The notes below the pieces were generated by a model, which saw only the letters and a program-made list of their open reading frames with translations, did no database searches and was not told where the DNA came from. Below are positions 1 through 8,718 of a stretch of DNA of 32,155 nt, in pieces (position 1 is the stretch's first letter; every line of letters begins with the position of its first letter). Made by a program: the position numbers and the translations under genes. Origin of the DNA: Actinomycetota bacterium (lineage in GTDB: Bacteria; Actinomycetota; Acidimicrobiia; Acidimicrobiales; CADCSY01); assembly GCA_004366205.1 (NCBI GenBank), contig SIRW01000057.1, positions 1 to 32,155 of the forward strand, read 5' to 3'.

Positions 1-1
1 G

Positions 2-112
2 GTGCTCGACGAGCACTTCTCGACGATGGGCGTGTGGATCGCCGGGATGCTCGTGCGCCTGGGCGACCTGCAGCTCGCCTACCTGCCTGCCGACCCCGAC
101 CTCGACGACTGA
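2..112 (+). CDS. C-terminal end of an unidentified protein (partial)
   Basis: An open frame enters from the left edge and stops at TGA 110-112, leaving 36 residues. The tail contains a hydrophobic stretch (MGVWIAGMLVRLGDLQLAYL) and ends in acidic LPADPDLDD. The start lies outside the window. I recognise no family from so short a piece. A strong hairpin follows six bases after the stop, which fits the end of a transcription unit. Confidence 0.5.
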   Translation: MLDEHFSTMGVWIAGMLVRLGDLQLAYLPADPDLDD

Positions 113-117
113 CTCCT

Positions 118-135
118 CCGGCACGGCTGTGCCGG
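118..135 (+). terminator. Hairpin after the partial first gene
   Basis: A perfect 7-bp stem, CCGGCAC/GTGCCGG, with a GGCT loop lies just after the TGA at 110-112. There is no T-run, as is common in GC-rich actinobacteria, so termination is inferred from the position and the stem only. Confidence 0.45.
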
Positions 136-210
136 CCCGGGACGGTCCTGCCCTCGAGCCCGGCGGTGCGTCGTGCCGGCGCCCGCCAGGTGGACGGGGC
201 GGGACGCGGC

Positions 211-238
211 GCAGCCCCGGACCGGGGCCCGGGGCTGC
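211..238 (-). terminator. Hairpin downstream of the LPXTG gene
   Basis: A perfect 10-bp inverted repeat (GCAGCCCCGG at 211-220, CCGGGGCTGC at 229-238) with an 8-nt loop lies 25 bases beyond the stop of the minus-strand LPXTG gene. No T-tract follows. With the hairpin at 118-135 it probably serves the two converging units; the rest of 113-263 shows nothing else. Confidence 0.45.
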
Positions 239-263
239 GACCTGCTGCTGACCCAGACGGCGG

Positions 264-1358
264 TCAGACCCGGGAGCGGGCGGGGCGCCGCCGGGCGTGG
301 AGCTGCGACTCGGCGGTGAGCATCGTGCCGCCGGCCAGGAGGACGACGCCGGCCAGCACCATCAGGGCCGAGAGGGCGCTGCCGGTGACGGGTAGCTGCC
401 GGCGCTCCTCGACGCCCAGCACCTGCGGGGCGACCTCGGTGGCGGGCTGCGGCGCCGTGATCGACCCGGGTAGGACCTGCGGTGCCACCTCGGGCCCGGC
501 CTCCGGCGCCGTGATCGACCCGGGCAGGACCTGCGGGGCCATGGCGAGGGGCGTGACGTCGGAACCGGTGACGAGGGGCTGCTCGCGCTCGTCACGGACC
601 TGCCGCTCGTCACGGACCTCGGGCCGCTCCGCCACCCCGCCCTCGTCGCGGCAGTCGAGCCAGAAGACCTTGTGCTTGCGGTTGCCGGGGGCCTGGGGCC
701 CGTCGTCCCACGTGAGCGTCAGCTTCACGTGGTAGCCGTGCTGGGGGTGCGGCTCGACACCGTCGAGGGCGGAACCGAAGAGGGCAACGAGGTTGAACGC
801 CTCGTAGCCGGAGTGGACCAGCCCGTCGCCGGGCTCGGCGACGGTCAGGCCGCTGATCGACCGGGTGACGGAAGGACCGGCGGTGGGCGGGTGCAGGGTG
901 AACTCGAGGCTCGCGCCCGTGGACGGGGCGTTGTAGACGTGCACCTCGAAGTCACAACCCGGATGCGGGCGGTTCGCGGGCGGGAACGCGTCCTCGCCGG
1001 GGGTCTTGATCTTCACGGTGCCGCGGTTGCCGGTCGCAGCGTTGCCGTCGCCGTTGCCGTTGCCCTCCTGGGCCTGGGTGGCGCGGTCACGGCCGTGGGA
1101 CCCGGGGTCGTCGGGCCTGCCCTGCGCCGTGGCCTCGCCGTCGCGGCCGCCGCTGGTGCCGTCGGTCCCGGTGCCGCCGCCGGCCGAGGCGGCTCGGCCG
1201 TCCTGGCGGTGCTCGGCCGCCGGGGTGGTGCCGCTGGTGCCGGGCGCGTCGCCCTCGGGCGTGGCGCCCACGCCGGGCGCCACGAGCGCCAGCGCCAAGC
1301 TGGTCGCGCCGAGCAGGCTCGTGAACACGCCTACGCGCGTGCGGGTGCTGTGGTGCAC
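264..1358 (-). CDS. LPXTG cell-wall-anchored, low-complexity surface protein
   Basis: A 364-residue exported protein. The GTG start has the strong SD GGAGGA about 6 nt upstream. Residues 1-33 form a signal peptide (basic start, hydrophobic core, likely cleavage near GVGA). Residues 34-110 are Gly/Asp/Thr-rich low complexity. The region around 120-240 looks globular with one Cys pair (PGCDFEVHVY and WLDCRD) and no catalytic motif. Residues 274-321 hold two 18-residue repeats starting APQVLPGSITAP plus a partial third. The C-terminus is a complete sorting signal: LPVTG at 322-326, a hydrophobic helix and an Arg-rich tail. Sortase would cleave between T and G and attach the protein to peptidoglycan. 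No sortase gene is in the window. The binding role is unknown; the globular part could be an Ig-like or choice-of-anchor domain. Confidence 0.85.
   Translation of the reverse strand: MHHSTRTRVGVFTSLLGATSLALALVAPGVGATPEGDAPGTSGTTPAAEHRQDGRAASAGGGTGTDGTSGGRDGEATAQGRPDDPGSHGRDRATQAQEGNGNGDGNAATGNRGTVKIKTPGEDAFPPANRPHPGCDFEVHVYNAPSTGASLEFTLHPPTAGPSVTRSISGLTVAEPGDGLVHSGYEAFNLVALFGSALDGVEPHPQHGYHVKLTLTWDDGPQAPGNRKHKVFWLDCRDEGGVAERPEVRDERQVRDEREQPLVTGSDVTPLAMAPQVLPGSITAPEAGPEVAPQVLPGSITAPQPATEVAPQVLGVEERRQLPVTGSALSALMVLAGVVLLAGGTMLTAESQLHARRRPARSRV
432..539 (-). repeat. Two tandem 54-bp repeats in the LPXTG gene
   Basis: Two adjacent 54-bp units encode 18 residues each (APQVLPGSITAP + EAGPEV, then APQVLPGSITAP + QPATEV), followed by a truncated third (APQVLG) at 414-431. 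They lie just before the sorting signal, where wall-spanning stalk repeats are usual. Copy number could vary by slippage or recombination. Confidence 0.8.
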
Positions 1359-1402
1359 GTTCTGTCCTCCGTCATCCGCCGTCTGGGTGTCAGGTCACCC
1401 TC

Positions 1403-1416
1403 TGTGACTAGTCACA
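1403..1416. promoter_or_regulatory. Perfect palindrome TGTGACTAGTCACA (CRP/FNR-like half sites)
   Basis: A 14-bp perfect palindrome lies 45 bp upstream of the LPXTG gene. The half sites TGTGA/TCACA are those of CRP-family operators, but the spacer is 4 rather than 6 bp, so the regulator is uncertain. It lies in a 178-bp gap that otherwise holds only the inverted repeat at 1466-1485. Confidence 0.45.
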
Positions 1417-1465
1417 GCGGGCTAGCCCCGGTGTTCCCCGACTTCCGCTTCGCTACGCGCGATTC

Positions 1466-1485
1466 CTGTTACGGTTCCGTTACAG
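1466..1485. promoter_or_regulatory. Imperfect inverted repeat upstream of the LPXTG gene
   Basis: CTGTtACGGttCCGTtACAG has 8 of 10 positions symmetric in each arm and lies about 108 bp upstream of the LPXTG start, in an unusually AT-rich patch. It could be an operator or part of the promoter. No regulator can be named. Confidence 0.35.
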
Positions 1486-1536
1486 AACGCGCGCGAACAC
1501 CCGACTCCTGCCGATACAGGCGTCCCGGACGGTGAC

Positions 1537-2547
1537 TCAGCGCGCGAGCAGCGGGCCGGCCAGCTCGGCCAAGTTCCGGGCGGGGCGGGCGCCCAGGTGG
1601 CTCAGCACCTCGGCAGCGGCGAGGGCGCCGAGCTCGCCGCACACGGGGAGCGGCATACCCCGGACCAGCCCGACGAGGAACCCGGCGGCGTACAGATCGC
1701 CTGCTCCGGTCGCGTCCACGACCGTGGTGGGCGCCGCCCGCACCTCGTGCACCTCACCCCCGCACGCCACGACCGACCCGGCGGCGCTGCAGGTGACGAC
1801 GGCGACCCGGCACCGCTCGGCTGCCGCCCGCACGATGCCGTCGAGGTCGCCGGGACCGAAGAGGGCCTGCGCCTCCCGCTCGTTCGCGAACAGCACGTCC
1901 ACCTCGCCGGCCTCGAGCAAGGCGCTGAAGGCCGGGCGGTGCCGCTTGACCAGGTGGGCGTCGGACAGGCTGAAGGCGACCGTCCGGCCGGCCGCCCGGG
2001 CCCGGTCGATGGCGACGCGCACGGTTGCCCGCGCCGAGGGCGGGTCCCACAGGAAGCCCTCCACGAACGTGACGGCCGCCCCCTCCACGAGCCCGGCGGG
2101 CAGGTCGTCGGGGGTGAGCTCGACGGCGGCGCCGAGGAACGTGCTCATCGTGCGCTCGGCGTCGGGCGTGACCACCACGAGGCACCGACCCGTCGGCGCC
2201 CCGGCGCGCGCGGGCGGCAGCGGGAAGTCGACGCCGGCGGCGCGGATGTCGTGGGTGAACACCTCGCCGAGCTGATCGTCGCGGACACGGCCCGCGAAGG
2301 CCGCCCGGCCTCCCAGCGAGGCGACGCCGGCGGCCGTGTTCGCCGCCGCGCCGCCCGACACCTCCACGCCCGGGCCCATGGCGTCGTAGAGCCGGTGGGC
2401 GTCGTCCTCGCCGATCAGGGCCATCGATCCCTTCTCGAGCCCGTGGCGGTCGAGGAAGCCGTCGTCGGCGTGGGTCAGCACGTCGACGAGCGCGTGGCCG
2501 ATGGCCAGCACGTCGTGGGTGGCGGGGGACGCCTCGGGGGGAGCCAC
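1537..2547 (-). CDS. PfkB-family (adenosine-kinase-like) carbohydrate/nucleoside kinase
   Basis: A 336-residue cytosolic ribokinase-superfamily enzyme that transfers the ATP gamma-phosphate to a sugar or nucleoside hydroxyl. The N-terminal PfkB signature is GGAAANTAAGVASLG (residues 65-79). The C-terminal signature is DATGAGD (278-284), with Asp284 the expected catalytic base and the GAG loop forming the anion hole. FANEREAQALFG (220-231) is the usual motif before the nucleotide-binding lobe. The length is normal. The pattern suits the adenosine-kinase-like branch best, but substrate cannot be fixed by eye. The GTG start at 2547 has no SD. A TACCGT hexamer lies 8 nt upstream, predicting a leaderless message. 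It is divergent from pepN across a 69-bp gap. Confidence 0.85.
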   Translation of the reverse strand: MAPPEASPATHDVLAIGHALVDVLTHADDGFLDRHGLEKGSMALIGEDDAHRLYDAMGPGVEVSGGAAANTAAGVASLGGRAAFAGRVRDDQLGEVFTHDIRAAGVDFPLPPARAGAPTGRCLVVVTPDAERTMSTFLGAAVELTPDDLPAGLVEGAAVTFVEGFLWDPPSARATVRVAIDRARAAGRTVAFSLSDAHLVKRHRPAFSALLEAGEVDVLFANEREAQALFGPGDLDGIVRAAAERCRVAVVTCSAAGSVVACGGEVHEVRAAPTTVVDATGAGDLYAAGFLVGLVRGMPLPVCGELGALAAAEVLSHLGARPARNLAELAGPLLAR

Positions 2548-2555
2548 GGCCCGAG

Positions 2556-2561
2556 ACGGTA
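2556..2561 (-). promoter_or_regulatory. -10 hexamer (TACCGT) for the PfkB kinase
   Basis: TACCGT read on the minus strand, 8 nt before the GTG at 2547. This spacing would place the transcription start at or next to the start codon. Inference from the TANNNT pattern. Confidence 0.4.
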
Positions 2562-2575
2562 GCCGCCCACGGCAC

Positions 2576-2581
2576 TACGCT
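2576..2581 (+). promoter_or_regulatory. -10 hexamer (TACGCT) for pepN
   Basis: TACGCT matches TANNNT and would start transcription near 2588, giving a leader of about 29 nt. That leader contains the SD-like GGAAGGA before the GTG at 2617. Confidence 0.4.
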
Positions 2582-2616
2582 CGCCAGGTCCCGGAACCGG
2601 CGGAAGGACGGACCCC

Positions 2617-5190
2617 GTGGCCGACGCCCAGCCTGCCCCTGTCGACGAGTCGACCTACCGACTGCCGCGCACGGTCGTGCCCCGGCGCTACGAGCTCACG
2701 ATCGAGCCCGACCTCGACGCCGCCACGTTCACAGGGCGGGAGGCCGTCGAGATCGAGCTCACCGAGGCGGTCGACGAGATCGTGCTGAACGCCGCCGAGC
2801 TCGAGATCGACGACGCCTGGCTCGAGGCGGAGGGCGGACGCACCGACCTGGACGTGCACCTCGACCCCGACACCGAGCGCCTCCACCTGGGCCTGCCCGG
2901 GCCCGCCGGTCCGGGCGAGGCCGTGCTCCACGTGTCGTTCCGGGGGGTGCTCAACGACCAGCTGCGGGGCTTCTACCGCAGCACGTTCGTCGACGGCGAC
3001 GGGAGCACCCGGGTGATCGGCACCACCCAGTTCGAGGCGACCGACGCCCGCCGCGCCTTTCCCTGCTGGGACGAGCCGGACCGCAAGGCCGCCTTCGCCG
3101 TGACCCTGGTGGTCGCCGACGACCTGCTGGCCGTCTCCAACACGGCACCGGTCCGGGAGGAGCCGGCCGGCTCGGGACGGCGGGCGGTCACCTTCGCCGA
3201 CACCATCCCGATGAGCACCTACCTCGTGGCGTTCGTGGTGGGCCCGCTGGAGGTGACCGAGGCGGTGGACGTCGACGGCGTGCCGTTGCGCGTGGTGCAC
3301 CCGCCGGGCAAGGGCCACCTCACCGCCTACCCGCTCGAGGTCGGGGCGTTCTGCCTGCGCTGGTTCAGCGACTACTACGGCCTGCCCTATCCCGGCGACA
3401 AGCTCGACCTCATCGCCCTGCCCGACTTCGCGGCCGGCGCCATGGAGAACCTCGGCGCGATCACGTTCCGCGAAGCCCTGCTGCTGATCGACCCCGCGGC
3501 CGTGACCCAGGCGGAGCTGCAGCGCGTGGCCGACGTGGTCGCCCACGAGATCGCCCACATGTGGTTCGGCGACCTGGTCACGATGCGCTGGTGGAACGGC
3601 CTCTGGCTGAACGAGGCCTTCGCCACGTTCATGGAGCTGGCGGCGTGCGACGCCTACCGGCCCGAGTGGCAGCGCTGGGTCGCGTTCTCGCGGGAGCGGG
3701 CCGGCGCCTTCGAGGTCGACTCGCTGGAGAGCACCCGCCCCATCGAGTACCCCGTGTACTCGCCCCACGACGCCGACGGCATGTTCGACGTGCTCACCTA
3801 CCAGAAGGGCGGCTCGGTGCTGCGCATGCTCGAGCAGTACCTGGGCGAGCCCCGCTTCCGGGAGGGCATCCGCCACTACCTGAAGACCCGCCAGCTCGGC
3901 AACGCCGAGACGACCGACTTGTTCGACGACATCGAGGCCGCCACCGGCGAGCCCGTGCGCCGCATCATGGACAGCTGGGTCTTCCAGGGCGGCCACCCGC
4001 TGGTCACGGTGGCCGCGGGCGAGGGCACCCGGATCGTGGTCAGCCAGCAGCGCTTCACCTACGCGGGCGGCGGTGCCGCCGGCGCCACCGCCGGAGACGG
4101 CTCGTGGGCGATCCCGCTGCTCGTGCGCCGGGCGGGCGGCGAGGCCGTACCCGTCCTGCTCGACACGGCCCGGACCGAGATCGACCTCCCCGGCACGGGA
4201 CCCGTCGTCGCCAACGCCGGCGGCCACGGCTTCTACCGGGTGCGCTACGAGGGCGAGCTGTTCGCGGCGCTCGGCGACCGGGCGCTCGAGGTGCTCGAGC
4301 CCGTCGAGCGCGCCCAGCTCGTCGACGACACGTGGGCGGCGGTGCTGGCCGGCCACGTGGCCGCCCAGGACTTCCTCACGCTGGCCGGCCGGTTGGCAGG
4401 CGAGCGCCACCGCACGGTGTGGGCGGCGCTGCTGGAGGGCCTCGGCCAGCTCGACCACATCCTCGACGGCGACGCCCGCGCCGCCCTCCAGGAGACCGTG
4501 CGCGGGCTCGTGGGGCCCGTCCTTGCGGACCTCGGGTGGGCGCCGGCGCCCGACGAGGACGAGCTCACCCGCCAGCTGCGGGGCACGCTGATCCAGGCGG
4601 CGGGCATCCTCGGCGACGACGCGGACGTCCAGTCGGCAGCCCGCGACGCCCTCCGCCGCCACCAGGACGCCCCCGGCAGCGTCGACCCCGACGTCGCCGC
4701 CGCCGCGCTGCGCGTCGTCGCCCACGCCGGCGGCGCCGCCGACCACGAGGCCTTCGTGGAGCGGTTCCGCACGAGCGAGTCGCCGCAGGAGCAGCTGCGC
4801 TACCTGTACGCCCTCGCCCTCTTCGACGACGACGAGCTCGTCGCCCGCACCCTCGCCATGGCGCTCGACGAGGTGCGCACGCAGAACGCGCCGTTCCTGC
4901 TGCTCGCCCTGCTCCAGGGCCGCCGCTCGGGTCCGCCGACGTGGCGGTTCGTGTGCGAGCACTGGGACGAGATCAACCAGCGCTTCCCGGCCAGCTCGGT
5001 CCCGCGGATGCTCGGCGGCGTCACCCGGCTCTCCCAGCCCGAGCAGGCCGCCGCCGTCGAGGCGTTCCTCGCCGAGCACGACGTGCCCCAGGGGCGGCTG
5101 CAGGTCCGCCAGCACCTCGAGCGCCTCCGGGTGAACGTCGCGCTCCGCCAGCGCGAGGCCGGGCGCCTCGCGGACGCCCTGGCGGGGTGA
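2617..5190 (+). CDS. pepN: Aminopeptidase N (M1 family zinc metallopeptidase)
   Basis: An 857-residue cytosolic zinc exopeptidase that removes N-terminal residues from peptides, in line with the usual 850-870 residues of actinobacterial PepN. The substrate amino-group motif GAMEN is at residues 274-278. The zinc site is HEIAH (310-314) with the third ligand Glu333 in NEAF, the expected HEXXH-x18-E spacing. The N-terminal beta domain covers about 15-210, the thermolysin-like domain 210-460, and an ERAP1-type helical C-terminal domain about 500-857. The GTG start at 2617 has GGAAGGA upstream. Its TGA overlaps the GTG of the following metallophosphoesterase, so the two are probably translationally coupled. 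Confidence 0.95.
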   Translation: MADAQPAPVDESTYRLPRTVVPRRYELTIEPDLDAATFTGREAVEIELTEAVDEIVLNAAELEIDDAWLEAEGGRTDLDVHLDPDTERLHLGLPGPAGPGEAVLHVSFRGVLNDQLRGFYRSTFVDGDGSTRVIGTTQFEATDARRAFPCWDEPDRKAAFAVTLVVADDLLAVSNTAPVREEPAGSGRRAVTFADTIPMSTYLVAFVVGPLEVTEAVDVDGVPLRVVHPPGKGHLTAYPLEVGAFCLRWFSDYYGLPYPGDKLDLIALPDFAAGAMENLGAITFREALLLIDPAAVTQAELQRVADVVAHEIAHMWFGDLVTMRWWNGLWLNEAFATFMELAACDAYRPEWQRWVAFSRERAGAFEVDSLESTRPIEYPVYSPHDADGMFDVLTYQKGGSVLRMLEQYLGEPRFREGIRHYLKTRQLGNAETTDLFDDIEAATGEPVRRIMDSWVFQGGHPLVTVAAGEGTRIVVSQQRFTYAGGGAAGATAGDGSWAIPLLVRRAGGEAVPVLLDTARTEIDLPGTGPVVANAGGHGFYRVRYEGELFAALGDRALEVLEPVERAQLVDDTWAAVLAGHVAAQDFLTLAGRLAGERHRTVWAALLEGLGQLDHILDGDARAALQETVRGLVGPVLADLGWAPAPDEDELTRQLRGTLIQAAGILGDDADVQSAARDALRRHQDAPGSVDPDVAAAALRVVAHAGGAADHEAFVERFRTSESPQEQLRYLYALALFDDDELVARTLAMALDEVRTQNAPFLLLALLQGRRSGPPTWRFVCEHWDEINQRFPASSVPRMLGGVTRLSQPEQAAAVEAFLAEHDVPQGRLQVRQHLERLRVNVALRQREAGRLADALAG

Positions 5191-6353
5191 GCACGCCGGC
5201 CGTCGAGGTCGTCGCCGTCGAGGACACCGCCGTCCAGCTGGCGTGGCGCCGGCTGCCGGACGGCACCGTGCGCCTGCGGGCCGGGGACGTGACGGTCACC
5301 GTCGAGGGCGGCCGGGCCCCCGGCCCGGGGATCGCCTGGCTCGAGGGGCTGCGCCCGGCCACCCCGGTCGACGTGGCCGTGCGGGTGGGCAGGGGGCCCG
5401 AGCGCACGTTCGCCCGGGTCGCGACGCTGGCGCCGCCGCCCGGCGCCCAGCTCTGCCGGGTGGCGACGCTCAGCGACATCCACGTCGGCAGCGACCACTT
5501 CGGCAAGCTCCCCGTGATCCGGGACCCGCACGGCGACCATGCCGCCCGCTGCGTCCGGGCGGCGCTCGACGACATCGCGGCGTGGGGTGCGGACCTGCTC
5601 GTCGTGAAAGGCGACCTCACCGAGCAGGGGGCGCTGGAGGAGTGGGACGAGGCCGGGGCGATCCTGGCGTCGTGCGGCCTGCCCGTGCTGGCGGTGCCCG
5701 GCAACCACGACACCGTCCGCGGCGCCGTCGACGGCACGGCCGCCCTCGCCGCCCACGGCGTGCCCATCACCTACGACGTCGCCAGCCACGACCTGCCCGG
5801 GCTGCGGGTCGTCGTGGCCAACACGACGGTGCCAGGCCGGGGGGTGGGCAGCATCGCCGAGCGGCGCGCCCACGTGCTCGACGCCCTCGCCGGGGCGCCC
5901 GGCGGCGCCCTGCTCGGCCTGCACCACTACCCGCAGCGCCTGCCGGTGCCGACGATGTGGCCGCCCGGCATCCCCGCTCCGTCGTCCAGCCGGTTCCTCG
6001 ACGACGTGGCGGCGGCGAACCCGGCGACGCTGGTCACGTCGGGCCACAGCCACCGCCACCGCCGCCACGCCCACGGGCCGCTGACGGTCACCGAGGTGGG
6101 GGCGCCCAAGGACCACCTCGGCACCTGGACGGGCTACGCCGTCCACGAAGCCGGGATCCGTCAGGTCAGCCGGCTGGTCGGCGGCCCCCAGGAGCGGGCG
6201 TGGATCGAGCGCACCCGCCGGACGTTCTTCGGGCTCTGGCCGTGGTGGGCTCCGGGCCACCTCGAGGACCGCTGCTTCAGCGTCACGTGGCCGCCACGGG
6301 GTCGGCCGGCTCAGCCGACCGGCGCGACCGGCGCACGCCGGCGGCGAGGCTGA
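5187..6353 (+). CDS. Calcineurin-like metallophosphoesterase with N-terminal beta domain
   Basis: A 388-residue metal-dependent phosphoesterase. Residues 1-85 look like a fibronectin-III/beta-sandwich domain. The catalytic domain has all the family blocks: SDIHVG (Asp97, His99), GDLTEQG (Asp143), GNHD (173-175), LHHYP (His246-247) and GHSHRH (His287, His289), which together bind two metal ions. The GTG start overlaps the pepN stop (GTGA), so the pair is coupled. The substrate (cyclic nucleotide, phospholipid or other phosphodiester) cannot be read from the sequence. The last 71 bases overlap the 3' end of the convergent symporter gene. The Arg-rich tail after CFSVTWPP is probably unstructured. 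Confidence 0.88.
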   Translation: MSTPAVEVVAVEDTAVQLAWRRLPDGTVRLRAGDVTVTVEGGRAPGPGIAWLEGLRPATPVDVAVRVGRGPERTFARVATLAPPPGAQLCRVATLSDIHVGSDHFGKLPVIRDPHGDHAARCVRAALDDIAAWGADLLVVKGDLTEQGALEEWDEAGAILASCGLPVLAVPGNHDTVRGAVDGTAALAAHGVPITYDVASHDLPGLRVVVANTTVPGRGVGSIAERRAHVLDALAGAPGGALLGLHHYPQRLPVPTMWPPGIPAPSSSRFLDDVAAANPATLVTSGHSHRHRRHAHGPLTVTEVGAPKDHLGTWTGYAVHEAGIRQVSRLVGGPQERAWIERTRRTFFGLWPWWAPGHLEDRCFSVTWPPRGRPAQPTGATGARRRRG

Positions 6354-7695
6354 CCACCGTCGACGCCACGGGGGCTGCCACGAAGGCACCGAGGTCGAGC
6401 CCGTCGGGCAGCGTCAGCAGACGGAGCCCACCGGCGACCGAACCGGTGCCGGCCCAGCCGACGGCCACGACCGCGAGCAGGCCCGCCACCGCCCCGGCGA
6501 GCGCCCCACCGGCCGTCGCCCGCCGCCAGAGGCCGAGCAGCACCGGTACCACCGTGGCGGCGGCGAGCAGGTCGGCGACGAGGAACAGCCGCAGCACGCT
6601 GTGGCCCTGCACGGCGATGACCACCGCCGGGACCGTGAGGGCGATCGTGACCAGCCGGGCGGCGCCGAGGCGGAGCCGGCCGTCGGCCACGTCCTGGGAG
6701 ACGAGGGCGACGAGGCCGTTCTGGAGGGTGTCGGTGCTGGAGCACACGAGGGCGACGGCGAGGACGACGACCAGCAGCACGACGGCGGCGGGCAGGTCGG
6801 TCAGCAGGCTGAAGAAGGCGAGCGACGGGACCTCGACCACGCCCGCCCCGGCGGCCACGGTGCCGAGCGCCGCGAGCAGGGCGACCACCGGCACCGACAG
6901 CAGGGCGGCGCCGAGGGCGCCCCGGGCGAGCTGACGGTCGTCGGTCGCCGCCCAGCTGCGCTGCCAGTAGCCCTGGTGGAACAGGTTGGCGGCCGTCACC
7001 GCGATGACCAGCACGACCAGCGCCTCGAGGCCGCCGACCGTCGGCTCGAACAGCCCGCCGGCCCGGGCATGGCTGAGCGGTGCGCCGTCGTCGATGCTCA
7101 CCACCACGACCGCCGCGGCGGCGAGCCCCAGCACCAGCCACGCCTGCCAGCGGTCGGTGCGCAGCGACGCCGGGAGCCCGCCGTAGGCGGTGTAGCCGGC
7201 GGTCACGGCGGCGACGGCCACGATCGGGATCCACGGGTCGACGCCGGCGAGCAGCGCCAGCACCCCGCCGATGGCGGTGAGCTCGGCCGTCACGAAGATG
7301 AACATGTAGGCCACCGACACGACCGCGGTGTACGCCTGCACGGGCCGGCCGAAGCGCAGGCGCACGAAGTCGGTGAGGGTCACCCCCGCCGGCACCCGGG
7401 CACGGATCCGGGGGCCGAGCCAGGCCAGCACGGCGAACGGCGCGGCGGCGGCCAGGCCGTAACCGAGCGCGCCCAGCCCTCCGGCGAGCACACCCACCTC
7501 GGGCGGGGCGAACAGCACCCAGGCCCCCGCCCCGGAGGCGAAGAACGACAGGGCCAGGGCGCCCGAGCGCTGCGTGGCTCGGGCGGCGAGGTAGGCGTCG
7601 CGGTCGCGGGCGCCGGTGCGGCCGGCGCGCACGCCGACGGCGGCGAAGAGGGCGAGGGTGAGGGCGGCGGCGATGACCGCGGTGGTCGGGTCCAT
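6283..7695 (-). CDS. Sodium:solute symporter in the thiamine operon (candidate thiamine/precursor transporter)
   Basis: A 470-residue membrane protein of the SSS (SLC5-like) family, with about 12-13 hydrophobic helices in a LeuT-like fold. Recognisable blocks are the early SFFASGAGAWVLF segment, the TAYGGLPASLRTDRWQ region, GYWQRSWAATDDRQ, and the Ser/Thr-rich SSTDTLQNG segment where the Na2 site lies. Start ATG 7695 has GAGGAG about 6 nt upstream. It begins 23 bp after the thiG stop on the same strand, as last gene of the thiO-thiS-thiG unit behind the TPP riboswitch, so its expression should fall when TPP is plentiful. The family includes urea, proline, pantothenate and sugar carriers. An SSS carrier under THI-box control (ThiV) has been predicted in other genomes. 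The thiamine or HMP role is inferred from context only. Confidence 0.8.
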   Translation of the reverse strand: MDPTTAVIAAALTLALFAAVGVRAGRTGARDRDAYLAARATQRSGALALSFFASGAGAWVLFAPPEVGVLAGGLGALGYGLAAAAPFAVLAWLGPRIRARVPAGVTLTDFVRLRFGRPVQAYTAVVSVAYMFIFVTAELTAIGGVLALLAGVDPWIPIVAVAAVTAGYTAYGGLPASLRTDRWQAWLVLGLAAAAVVVVSIDDGAPLSHARAGGLFEPTVGGLEALVVLVIAVTAANLFHQGYWQRSWAATDDRQLARGALGAALLSVPVVALLAALGTVAAGAGVVEVPSLAFFSLLTDLPAAVVLLVVVLAVALVCSSTDTLQNGLVALVSQDVADGRLRLGAARLVTIALTVPAVVIAVQGHSVLRLFLVADLLAAATVVPVLLGLWRRATAGGALAGAVAGLLAVVAVGWAGTGSVAGGLRLLTLPDGLDLGAFVAAPVASTVVSLAAGVRRSRRSAEPADPVAAT

Positions 7696-7718
7696 GGGGG
7701 CTCCTCGTGCGGCCGCGG

Positions 7719-8717
<999 letters not shown>

Positions 8718-8718
<1 letters not shown>

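Noticed and set aside
2575-5115. An 846-codon minus-strand open frame opposite pepN
   Set aside because: A shadow of the third-position GC bias of pepN; composition is repetitive and no motif is present.
3561-5186. Upstream extension of the metallophosphoesterase frame
   Set aside because: This part is Arg/Pro/Ala-rich out-of-frame reading of pepN. The true gene begins at GTG 5187, overlapping the pepN stop.
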